6,626 nt of DNA from Methanobacteriota archaeon (GCA_029979405.1 JAPOHM010000079.1:1-6626), one strand, 5' to 3'; positions 1-6,489 are shown, counted from the stretch's first letter. Translations and numbers: made by a program. The notes: generated by a model not told the origin, from the sequence alone.

Positions 1-558
1 CAGCAATTCATCAAACCCAGTACTTGGCAATTGACCAGAACTTGCAGTCATCAGATTCCATGCATCATCAAGGTAGGATCGATTTCCAAACAAACAGGCA
101 TCATGCAAATCAGCAGAGACCTGCCAACCGTTTGTTGGACCCCAGCCTAGGGCAACATCAAGATTTCTGAGACGACTCTTTGACTCTCGATCGTTGTACA
201 ACCACGTTTGATGTCCACCGGAATATTTTGCAAGATTTCCAAACATCCAGATGTTGGGCGCCGTATACTGTGGATTGGTTGATAGGGATGTTGAATTCAT
301 ATCGATGGAGATAACATCTGCTCGAAGGCAAACATCAAGATGCAACCCATCTGTGGTTTTGTCCTCAATGACATCGAATTGGAAACCATAGCCAACGGTA
401 TCAGGAGGAGCGCGTCCTGTTAAATCAAAGGTTGAACCATCGTCGGATTCGACGATTGATTCCGATACAAGAGTTACTTCTGCCTCAATAAGTTGAGCTA
501 ATGAACTTTGTAGGTCATGATTGGTCAAGGTTGGAATAAGGTATACTTCTGCTGTCAT
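1..558 (-). CDS. Unrecognised beta-rich protein, 5' part only (C-terminus beyond window edge)
   Basis: The frame is open from an ATG at 558 to the left edge of the window without a stop, giving 186 residues of a longer protein that begins MTAEVYLIPTLTNHDLQ. I do not recognise the family. No signal peptide is seen. The sequence reads as alternating hydrophobic and polar beta strands with aromatic and Asp/Gly turns, for example VGYGFQFDVIED (about residues 55-66), LHLDVCLRADVISID (72-86) and NLDVALGWGPTNGWQVSADLHD (residues 132-153). It contains only two cysteines, unlike the large upstream protein. Its ATG overlaps the TAA of the 440-residue gene by one base (TAATG), so the two are almost certainly translationally coupled and probably work together. 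Being real coding sequence is supported by the long open frame, the overlap and the G-rich ribosome-binding stretch 6 bases upstream. Function cannot be assigned; a structural or surface-layer-like beta protein is a guess. Confidence 0.8.
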   Translation of the reverse strand, partial: MTAEVYLIPTLTNHDLQSSLAQLIEAEVTLVSESIVESDDGSTFDLTGRAPPDTVGYGFQFDVIEDKTTDGLHLDVCLRADVISIDMNSTSLSTNPQYTAPNIWMFGNLAKYSGGHQTWLYNDRESKSRLRNLDVALGWGPTNGWQVSADLHDACLFGNRSYLDDAWNLMTASSGQLPSTGFDELL

Positions 559-1880
559 TATTGTCCCCCCGTAAAGGTTGATTGGAACCAGTTGTAGGCT
601 AAATTGACGCCCAAACTTGGAGTAACTGTCGTTGCGTATGGGAAATTCCCAACGTTGTTGCCTTGCCTGTAACCAAACTTTAGACTCAAACCAACGCCGC
701 AAATCTTGACACTCTCTGCAAAGGAGATCCCCGATACACTTTGTGATTTTGCACCTAGATCAAGGGCAATTGCGTTTCCAAGATGAGCAAGTGAATCGAG
801 GATTGTTTGATTGGCATCAATAAGGCCATAAATCGAACGAAGGATATCGAGTAATTGTAAACTTACTTTTATTTCAGCCTCGATTGTTGTATTGCTTGAA
901 GAACTAAATCCAGTTTCACCACTCATTGTAATTCCAGCACCGATGTTGAAAGAAGGATTTTCAAGATCTTTCAATGCCTTCCCCATTAATGCATGATGCG
1001 ATTTGTAGCGCATTATATCGACAAGTTTTGCATCGTCCTTCAAAGCAGAAGTAAAGTCCTTTGCAGCGATTTCAATAAACACAGCTGACTTCCCATTCGC
1101 TGATAATCCCCAACCGAAGAGATCACCAGAACCTCCTATGCCTTGCTCGATCTTCCAAACTAGTGAGACTGAGCATTTACCCGAGTCAATTCTTCCCTTC
1201 AACAAAAAGCTGCTATTTGTTCCTGTTGAGATTGAACCACTTGCAAGGCTCCAAACTGGGTCTGCTTTATCACCATCACCGCCAAAGTCTCCTGCTGACA
1301 ACTCTGCTCCGAATTGAACATCTGCTGCGACCTGGAGACCCATTTCAACCAAATGTTTGAACAACCAGCGTACGTCATCGATTGTTCTCTCAATGATAAT
1401 CGCTGAAGCAATCCAAGCAGGCAAGCCTGCAGAATAAACCAGCGGTGTTGAGCCAAGCATCAATGCAATTCGCAAACCGGTGGCCATACCTCGAATTGCA
1501 GCATGTTGACTTGTGAATTTGAAAACGGTAGGAACTCCAGCTTGAATCATCCCTGATGCGGCTAAATTACCTTTGACGCCGGCTTCAACGCCCGCCATTA
1601 AATCCGCAGTGATAGCACCTTCAATCAAGAAAGTCATCTCGTATTCGTTTGGATTTTGCATTCGTTCGATCTTAACAGATAATGTACCTTCTAATCCAAG
1701 AACAACGGATGCTCCAGCACCAAAGAACAGTTCCAAAAATTCACCTTCACCATTGAGAGAAGGAACGCCTTCAGTTTGACTATCGAGACTGAATGATTGG
1801 ACTATGAGTCCATTAATTGGGCCTCCATGAGAATTAGGAATTCCAAGAAGATAAGCGGCATAATCAATTGTTGATCCCAA
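558..1880 (-). CDS. Unrecognised glycine- and beta-rich 440-residue protein with a hydrophobic central segment (TTG start)
   Basis: The protein has 440 residues and no family I recognise. The start is TTG at 1880. It is the only plausible one: the frame is closed upstream by a stop at 1907-1905, no ATG or GTG lies between, the next Met is residue 74, and AGGGG sits 7 bases before the TTG. There is no signal peptide. Glycine-rich amphipathic beta strands dominate, for example FFGAGASVVLGLEGTLSVKI (52-71), AITADLMAGVEAGVKGNLAA (89-108), FNIGAGITMSGETGF (311-325) and GVGLSLKFGYRQG (395-407). The centre, about residues 134-163, is a hydrophobic and probably helical stretch with Pro-Gly breaks, then an amphipathic helix (about 164-181). 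A Gly/Asp-rich turn (197-207, GDFGGDGDKAD) might bind a cation. Alternating strands plus a hydrophobic hairpin would fit a membrane-interacting or barrel-like protein, but this is inference. The gene starts one base after the stop of the Het-C gene and overlaps the next start by one base, so all three are co-translated. Only one cysteine lies in the first 390 residues. Confidence 0.85.
   Translation of the reverse strand: MGSTIDYAAYLLGIPNSHGGPINGLIVQSFSLDSQTEGVPSLNGEGEFLELFFGAGASVVLGLEGTLSVKIERMQNPNEYEMTFLIEGAITADLMAGVEAGVKGNLAASGMIQAGVPTVFKFTSQHAAIRGMATGLRIALMLGSTPLVYSAGLPAWIASAIIIERTIDDVRWLFKHLVEMGLQVAADVQFGAELSAGDFGGDGDKADPVWSLASGSISTGTNSSFLLKGRIDSGKCSVSLVWKIEQGIGGSGDLFGWGLSANGKSAVFIEIAAKDFTSALKDDAKLVDIMRYKSHHALMGKALKDLENPSFNIGAGITMSGETGFSSSSNTTIEAEIKVSLQLLDILRSIYGLIDANQTILDSLAHLGNAIALDLGAKSQSVSGISFAESVKICGVGLSLKFGYRQGNNVGNFPYATTVTPSLGVNLAYNWFQSTFTGGQ
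565..570 (-). promoter_or_regulatory. G-rich ribosome binding stretch for the gene starting at 558
   Basis: On the minus strand six G residues followed by A lie 6 bases before the ATG at 558. They sit inside the last codons of the upstream gene (ACG GGG GGA CAA TAA, encoding TGGQ). The spacing fits a Shine-Dalgarno element, but the run is pure G rather than the usual AGGAGG, so pairing with 16S rRNA would be imperfect. Together with the TAATG overlap it suggests translation by coupled reinitiation. Confidence 0.45.
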
Positions 1881-1881
1881 A

Positions 1882-4800
1882 TTACCACCCCTGAGAAATA
1901 TCGATTATTATGTCCTTATGATAAAATTCTAGTTTACGTTCATCAACACCTTCCGACAACGAGAAGTGATGGCTCTGACTTAATGTAATCATGTTATTTG
2001 AGATATTGCTAATTGTGGTTCCATCATCGATTCCATTTCCTCGAACTTTCCAACCAACCGCTAGACAAGCTATATCCTGTCCTGCTGCGGAAAGGGTCTT
2101 ATCAGAAGTACAGGTATTATCATATTTCAGGGTGGCATCATGCGATAGTACAGTGCCACATGTTTGACTGAATAAATCAAGTAATTTTATAGGATTAGAA
2201 AGTAAATTAAGAAAATCAATCTCAAAGAGACTGGTCGTCACTTCAGACCTGCACACTGTAGAGGCTTGTGGCTGACAATTGTTGCAGTTAGATGGGCATG
2301 GCCCTGGCTTGGTTAAACAATTCTTACTGTGATCACAATTTTTGCTTGGACAAACAAGAAAATCATTCCTAAACTCTTTCATGTAAAGGTTCCATAGTTT
2401 ATTTCCTTCATCATTTATTGGTTTTGTTTTATACCAAAAAAACACAAATGCTGCACCAAGTTCGCCAATCATGGCTAACCCTTTCGGGAGTTTTGCAGCA
2501 TCGACTATATTTTCGAAGAAGTTGTAGGTTTCTTTCATAAACTCGATTTGAGCCTTTAGGAGACAATATTTATCACTAAACTTCAACAATTCTGATGCAT
2601 CTCTCTTTTCAATAGCTCTTTTAGGAGAAAACTCTACAGCAAGATTTCCATCTTCATCTTTCAGGTACTGATAAAATCTGTTGTAAACTGAAACAATATC
2701 GTCTGTCGTTGCATTTATGTCGTGATAAGCCTGAGTAAGTGTGTCAGCAGCCGAAAGTCCATGTACAAACATTGATGCATATGATGAATAATTCTCGAAA
2801 TCATCTTCACTAAAGTTTGTTAATTTGTTGTGCCAATCACTGATGATATTAGAAAATTTAAATTCGTCAGAAGTATTTGCCACAAATTCTTGTATTTGAG
2901 GTATCAGCCCAAATCTTGGCCTCCCTAGTACAGTCAATGCATTCCTTACATTGTTGTCAAGGCTATGCGGAATTAGGCTACTACTACCGCTAATAAAACG
3001 AATAACTGCATCGATAAGGTTTGAAGTCATTGCAGACTCAATCAACCTGTTTTCAAAGTTATCCCAATTTTTGATTTTTCGCAATCCTGCATTATCAGAG
3101 TCCTTAGTTGCAATGTGCGCCGTCCACGTTGAGTCTGAATTGATGCTAAAATCCGTCGCTGTGGTTAAATGTGTATCAATTGCGAGATTAGAGTTTGAAG
3201 CCGAGTCCTCACTATTTTCATCAGACGTGAAAAAGAAATCTGGGTGTCGAATTATTCGTTTAACTAATCTGGTGTATTCTGGCCCATCAGGTTGATTGGA
3301 GGGTGATGTATTAGAATCGGGAACAGTGTGTAACAGGAAGTCTGTGAAAAATGCTGAACTAGCTATCGTTCCCATTTCCGCAGCAAGGATATGCAATGGG
3401 TGATCAGGACAATCTTTCGCTAGCATTGAATGGGTTGGATCAGTACTTGCGACATTCCAATCTATGCTAGAAGGGAGGTTGTCCCTAATGAATTGAGGAA
3501 TTTCCGAAAGAGCATTGTTCGCTTTTGCAATATATTTCTTAGCACTAGCATTCAGATTAAGTGTTGACAGTACTTGCTGAACTTCAACAGGGAGATTATC
3601 ATAATCAATAGCGAGATTGGCTGTACTTTCTTCGATAGAAAGTGCCCCTAATGTTCCCTGGATAACATCAACCTCATTTCGAATGACGCGAGCGAACAGA
3701 CGATTGACAATAGCTGCATTTTGAGCAATTGCATGCTCAACAATCATAATCAAATTCGAAATTGATTCACTGATCCACAAGAAATCGCGCAGTTCGACAT
3801 AGTCAAGCCCCACTAATTCTTTAATCACAGAATAGGTAGTACTAGTCTTAAATTTTGATACTGCCTCTCTATATCCAAGGTATTGCTCATAAATTTGTTG
3901 TACTTCAACAATCTGTGTTTTTACTTTTCTCTTTAACTTATTGTAGTTATTGATCCAAGTACCATCATTATGACAAAAATTTTGATAGAACTCGAAAACG
4001 TCAGACTTATCGAAGTCCCAGAAATTAATTCCTTTGACACTATTAATGAAAGGTATTGCAATATTTATTGAGGCTGTAATTACACAATTACTGCACTGGC
4101 CACCGCATGTAATACAATTTGAAGGATAGGAGGAACCAAAATGTTGAGCATAACTCTGTTCCAAAACGACGAATTTATCTTGATCCGTATCGACATCTTG
4201 CCATCCTGTCAAATTAGTACCAACAGAATTCAGCACCGCACTTTTTTGAGCATCATCAAGCGTATTAAACAAAAACGCAATAATCTCATCAAGAATTATA
4301 GATGGCAAATTTTTATCCTTTAGTAAAATGGAGAGTGCTTCATGTTTTGGAGTGAGAATCCATTCGAAGTCGTCCTCAAGAATTGATTTCCTAGAACTTT
4401 TGTTTATTTTCTCTTCACGTGCACCTGGTTCTAACATCTGAACAATCTTATCTGAAAGAGAGGCGACAATATCGAACTCAGTGAAGGTTCCCGTTGTTAG
4501 AGGAATGTAATCATCAGCAGATTTCGATTGTCCTTGTAGCGAAGCCCAACTTGCGCATGACACATGATTCGTCTGAGTACAATTAGGAATTGAGCACTCA
4601 GTGTCATTACGATGTGGCGAAGGCACCCATGGATCTACTTTTTTCAGCATGTTTGGCAAGTCCTGAACCAACCAACTCCCATCAACATTCCTAAATTGCG
4701 TACAAAAACAATCAGTTACGTTACATGGGTCATTACAGAGCGCCAAACGCTCTCCAATCCTTATCAGCATTATTTCAATGAAGTTTGAATGAGCGTAAAA

Positions 4801-6474
4801 ATCCTCAATGACATGCATCGCAGAACCTAAATCAAATAATACATCATCAACGACTTTGCCTTTCAGATCTTTCCCTGGATTGTATGCAGAGTTTAGGCGA
4901 TTTAGCACATAATCTGTGGCAGACATCCAATTTGCTTTATTCGTTCCACTCCCCCTACTTTTCTCTTTGAACCAGTCAATTGATTTTTGATACCCCTGTA
5001 GTATTTCATCATGCATCTGAGTTCCAGTTTTTGAGAGGTATGATTTCATTCGGGTTTTATCATCAATCTTATGTTCATAAAACAAGTATTTGTTAGTGTC
5101 CATAGGATAATAATTCAAGTCTTTCAAGTCAGGATCAAATTCGCCCTGCGTGTCAAGGTAAGGAGTTGGAATCCATAATTGCTCATCATCTACTAGACTG
5201 GTAGCAATAAGTTGGGTGAAAATAATTGATGTGGCCAAAGGAACATCTTTTACTTCCCCGATAAATACATTATTGGCAGTGTAAACCATATCCCCAACGG
5301 AGAATTTAGTAGTTGCATCTACTTCTTTTACGGTTATTGTGTCGGTCGCTCCGCTTGCATATCCCGACCCATTGTTTACCAACACTCCTGTATTTGGAGA
5401 GGAATACAATTTTGGATTATCTAGGTGCTCCCAAGGAAGATAAACACCTAATTGTTCTTGTGTGACAAATGAACTCCATTGGCCTCTAGTTTCCCTATTG
5501 AGGGCATCTGAATCCATCCATCCACCGCTATTTTTGGACAAGGAAATGAATTCTTGACGTCCGATAAGAGCCACTAATTTAGTCAAAGTTTCTCTTGTTA
5601 AACCAGTTATATCGAGTGGTTTGGCATCAATGATCTGGGACATGTCTCTTGCCCAATTACCCTTGTAAGCTCCCCCAAGAAATTTTCCTGTTAAGTTTAT
5701 CGAAGGATCTTCTATAAATTTATCACGCAAATGACGAATTCCGTTCCATGTTCTCTGAATGGCATCTCTTTCCATTGTGTAATGAGTACAGGTATTAACA
5801 TGACCCAAACCAGAACCAAAGAATTCCAACTCCCCATGCTTGTGGTCATGGGATTGATGGCTAGAGGAAAAATGCTCAAAACGAGAATAGATGATATCAG
5901 AAAGAAGTAAATTTCTTGAAACTAATGTCGAGGAATCCGCTTTTTCTAATCTGAAAATTTCTATTTCAATATCATTTAGAGACCCATTTATTAGTTTTTG
6001 ATTTAACATATGTAATAACTGAAATCCAAAAACTGCACCTTCATCACCATGAGTATCTGTATCTTGAAGACTCAACTCATCCTGAATGATTTTCTCGAGG
6101 TGATGACCATATTCCTCGATAAGCATCGCAGCGAATATTAAACAACGCTTTGGCTTGTTAATGGATTCTGTGATTATTTTATCGGAAATAAATATGACAC
6201 CTCCAGACTTCTTGTAAGCACCAAAATGACCGTATAATTGGCTCGTAGGCGCGGTATTCATCTTTGGCATGTATTGATTAGTTTGTGCATTAAAACTCGA
6301 AATAATTTGTCCACACAGAGTTGTTAGATTGTTATTGGTTGTGATACCGTATACCGTATTGATTAGGGTACTAAGATCACTTGAAGTCAAATTCTTCAAC
6401 AAATCCTGAATAAAATTCGTCTCAAGGAAGGGTTGATGTCCAATCAACATCGAACTAGATACATTAGATGTCAT
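1882..6474 (-). CDS. Giant Het-C family protein with N-terminal EExGH/GDEG putative metal-binding domain and beta modules
   Basis: About 1530 residues. The ATG at 6474 is preferred because GAGGAG lies 9 bases before it and only 3 bases before the GTG at 6480; residue numbers here count from that GTG. Domains in order: (a) about 80-195, a putative metal-binding domain with EEYGHH (122-127) and DTHGDEGAVF (142-151), a pairing I associate with uncharacterised domains of large bacterial secreted proteins; (b) a His-rich linker (203-215); (c) Het-C signatures GLGHVNTCTHYTMERDA (224-240), GNWARDMSQIID (274-285), LGVYLPWEHLDNPK (344-357), LGSAMHVIEDFYAHSNF (551-567) and IPLTTGTF (659-666), then DPTHSMLAKD (1014-1023) and RIIRHPDFF (1075-1083); (d) a C-terminal beta module (1457-1532). 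Het-C is considered related to zinc phospholipase C / S1-P1 nuclease. H556, D560 and H564, with H227 and H1017, are candidate metal ligands, so a metal-dependent hydrolase or toxin is inferred, not shown. Three cysteine clusters and a beta insertion (about 363-445) interrupt the family core. No signal peptide is seen, and about 690-1010 is largely helical. Confidence is high for coding and for Het-C membership, low for activity. Confidence 0.9.
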   Translation of the reverse strand: MTSNVSSSMLIGHQPFLETNFIQDLLKNLTSSDLSTLINTVYGITTNNNLTTLCGQIISSFNAQTNQYMPKMNTAPTSQLYGHFGAYKKSGGVIFISDKIITESINKPKRCLIFAAMLIEEYGHHLEKIIQDELSLQDTDTHGDEGAVFGFQLLHMLNQKLINGSLNDIEIEIFRLEKADSSTLVSRNLLLSDIIYSRFEHFSSSHQSHDHKHGELEFFGSGLGHVNTCTHYTMERDAIQRTWNGIRHLRDKFIEDPSINLTGKFLGGAYKGNWARDMSQIIDAKPLDITGLTRETLTKLVALIGRQEFISLSKNSGGWMDSDALNRETRGQWSSFVTQEQLGVYLPWEHLDNPKLYSSPNTGVLVNNGSGYASGATDTITVKEVDATTKFSVGDMVYTANNVFIGEVKDVPLATSIIFTQLIATSLVDDEQLWIPTPYLDTQGEFDPDLKDLNYYPMDTNKYLFYEHKIDDKTRMKSYLSKTGTQMHDEILQGYQKSIDWFKEKSRGSGTNKANWMSATDYVLNRLNSAYNPGKDLKGKVVDDVLFDLGSAMHVIEDFYAHSNFIEIMLIRIGERLALCNDPCNVTDCFCTQFRNVDGSWLVQDLPNMLKKVDPWVPSPHRNDTECSIPNCTQTNHVSCASWASLQGQSKSADDYIPLTTGTFTEFDIVASLSDKIVQMLEPGAREEKINKSSRKSILEDDFEWILTPKHEALSILLKDKNLPSIILDEIIAFLFNTLDDAQKSAVLNSVGTNLTGWQDVDTDQDKFVVLEQSYAQHFGSSYPSNCITCGGQCSNCVITASINIAIPFINSVKGINFWDFDKSDVFEFYQNFCHNDGTWINNYNKLKRKVKTQIVEVQQIYEQYLGYREAVSKFKTSTTYSVIKELVGLDYVELRDFLWISESISNLIMIVEHAIAQNAAIVNRLFARVIRNEVDVIQGTLGALSIEESTANLAIDYDNLPVEVQQVLSTLNLNASAKKYIAKANNALSEIPQFIRDNLPSSIDWNVASTDPTHSMLAKDCPDHPLHILAAEMGTIASSAFFTDFLLHTVPDSNTSPSNQPDGPEYTRLVKRIIRHPDFFFTSDENSEDSASNSNLAIDTHLTTATDFSINSDSTWTAHIATKDSDNAGLRKIKNWDNFENRLIESAMTSNLIDAVIRFISGSSSLIPHSLDNNVRNALTVLGRPRFGLIPQIQEFVANTSDEFKFSNIISDWHNKLTNFSEDDFENYSSYASMFVHGLSAADTLTQAYHDINATTDDIVSVYNRFYQYLKDEDGNLAVEFSPKRAIEKRDASELLKFSDKYCLLKAQIEFMKETYNFFENIVDAAKLPKGLAMIGELGAAFVFFWYKTKPINDEGNKLWNLYMKEFRNDFLVCPSKNCDHSKNCLTKPGPCPSNCNNCQPQASTVCRSEVTTSLFEIDFLNLLSNPIKLLDLFSQTCGTVLSHDATLKYDNTCTSDKTLSAAGQDIACLAVGWKVRGNGIDDGTTISNISNNMITLSQSHHFSLSEGVDERKLEFYHKDIIIDISQGW
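1885..2112 (-). other. C-terminal beta module of the Het-C protein, resembling the internal insertion
   Basis: Residues 1457-1532. The segment CLAVGWKVRGNGIDDGTTIS, followed by NISNNMITLSQSHHFSLSEG and KLEFYHKD, follows the widespread pattern VGxxVxGxGIxxGTTIxxVxxxxITLSxxA seen in repeat modules of phage tail and bacterial surface proteins. It can be laid over the internal insertion (FSVGDMV, IGEVKDV, SIIFTQLIATSLVDDEQLWIP) with matching VG, G, hydrophobic and SL positions, which suggests two copies of one module type in the protein. The role is unknown; binding or oligomerisation is a guess. Confidence 0.5.
1888..1892 (-). promoter_or_regulatory. Ribosome binding site deciding the TTG start at 1880
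   Basis: The minus strand reads AGGGGTGGTAATTTG. AGGGG lies 7 bases before the TTG, and the TAA of the large upstream gene lies between them. The site is embedded in the codons for the last residues of the Het-C protein (SQGW then stop). It supports TTG as the true start and implies translational coupling. Confidence 0.5.
4711..5820 (-). other. Het-C domain, first and main conserved block (with insertion)
   Basis: Residues 221-590 of the large protein. The order GLGH...THYTMERDA, GNWARDMSQIID, LGVYLPWEHLDNPK, DPDLKDLN, MKSYLSKTG and MHVIEDFYAHSNFIEI follows the Het-C family pattern (GNWLRDYSQAxD, LGVYxxxEHxDNPK, ALHxxEDFxAHxNxxEL) as I know it. HxxxDxxxHxN at 556-566 is the strongest candidate for a metal site, by analogy to the HxxxD...H motif of zinc phospholipase C and S1/P1 nucleases. 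Confidence 0.8.
5146..5394 (-). other. Small beta module inserted into the Het-C core
   Basis: Residues about 363-445. In typical Het-C proteins the segment EHxDNPK runs almost directly into the following DPRL-type segment. Here EHLDNPKLYSS (351-361) and EFDPDLKDLN (447-456) are separated by about 85 residues. These read as a compact beta domain: DTITVKEVDATTKFSVGDMV, then IGEVKDV, SIIFTQLIATSLVDDEQLWIP. The VGDxV...IGxVxxV...I pattern is common in small adhesive or structural modules of bacterial surface and phage proteins. Confidence 0.55.
6028..6117 (-). other. Putative metal-binding EEYGHH ... DTHGDEG motif pair in the Het-C protein
   Basis: Residues 122-151 of the large protein. The helix FAAMLIEEYGHHLEKII carries E122, E123, H126 and H127, and is followed after a short polar loop by DTHGDEGAVFGFQL. 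The preceding strand-like segment GAYKKSGGVIFISDKII (87-103) completes a layout I recall from large bacterial secreted or repeat-containing proteins, where it reads roughly LLEEIGHxxD then DTxGDEGxxF. ExxH resembles half of a zincin-type site, but the family is uncharacterised as far as I know, so metal binding is inferred. Confidence 0.5.
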
Positions 6475-6483
6475 AATCACGAA

Positions 6484-6489
6484 CTCCTC
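6484..6489 (-). promoter_or_regulatory. Shine-Dalgarno GAGGAG of the Het-C gene
   Basis: The minus strand reads TGAGGAGTTCGTGATTATG. GAGGAG is followed by 3 bases and a GTG (6480), or by 9 bases and an ATG (6474). The spacing favours the ATG. The first base pair of the motif overlaps the TGA stop of the upstream gene, so this start is also coupled. Confidence 0.7.

Noticed and set aside
565..570. G6 tract as a phase-variation switch
   Set aside because: Six bases is short for slipped-strand switching, and a shift would only alter the last residues of the upstream protein; it is better explained as part of a ribosome binding site.
1163..1360. Plus-strand open frame of 65 codons
   Set aside because: Lies fully inside the 440-residue gene on the opposite strand, has an unlikely composition (Leu/Ser/His-rich) and no ribosome binding site; it is a shadow.
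1199..1456. Minus-strand open frame of 85 codons in another frame of the 440-residue gene
   Set aside because: Same-strand overlap with a longer coupled gene; Gln/Ser/Leu-rich product with no motif or start signal.
1573..1779. Plus-strand open frame of 68 codons
   Set aside because: Antisense to the beta-rich gene, Ser/Pro-rich and without supporting signals.
1885..2112. Phage tail protein call for the large gene, based on the C-terminal module
   Set aside because: Such beta modules are mobile and occur in many surface proteins; no other phage gene is visible and the core of the protein is Het-C.
2431..2481. Transmembrane helix in the Het-C protein (residues about 1334-1350)
   Set aside because: The stretch is only about 17 residues and contains a Glu in the middle; an amphipathic or buried helix is equally likely.
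2951..3295. Plus-strand open frame of 114 codons
   Set aside because: Antisense to the Het-C gene, which has clear family motifs on the other strand just beyond this stretch; no start signal and no recognisable protein features.
4177..4197. DVDTDQD (residues 762-768) as an EF-hand or dockerin-like calcium loop
   Set aside because: The alternating Asp pattern is suggestive, but the expected Glu at loop position 12 is one residue off and no flanking helix pair or repeat is evident.
4141..4323. Plus-strand open frame of 60 codons
   Set aside because: Antisense to the Het-C gene in a low-GC stretch; chance open frame.
1882..6480. Eukaryotic (fungal) origin because of Het-C
   Set aside because: A continuous 4.6 kb reading frame, a GAGGAG ribosome binding site, TAATG overlap and four close-packed co-oriented genes indicate a prokaryotic operon.
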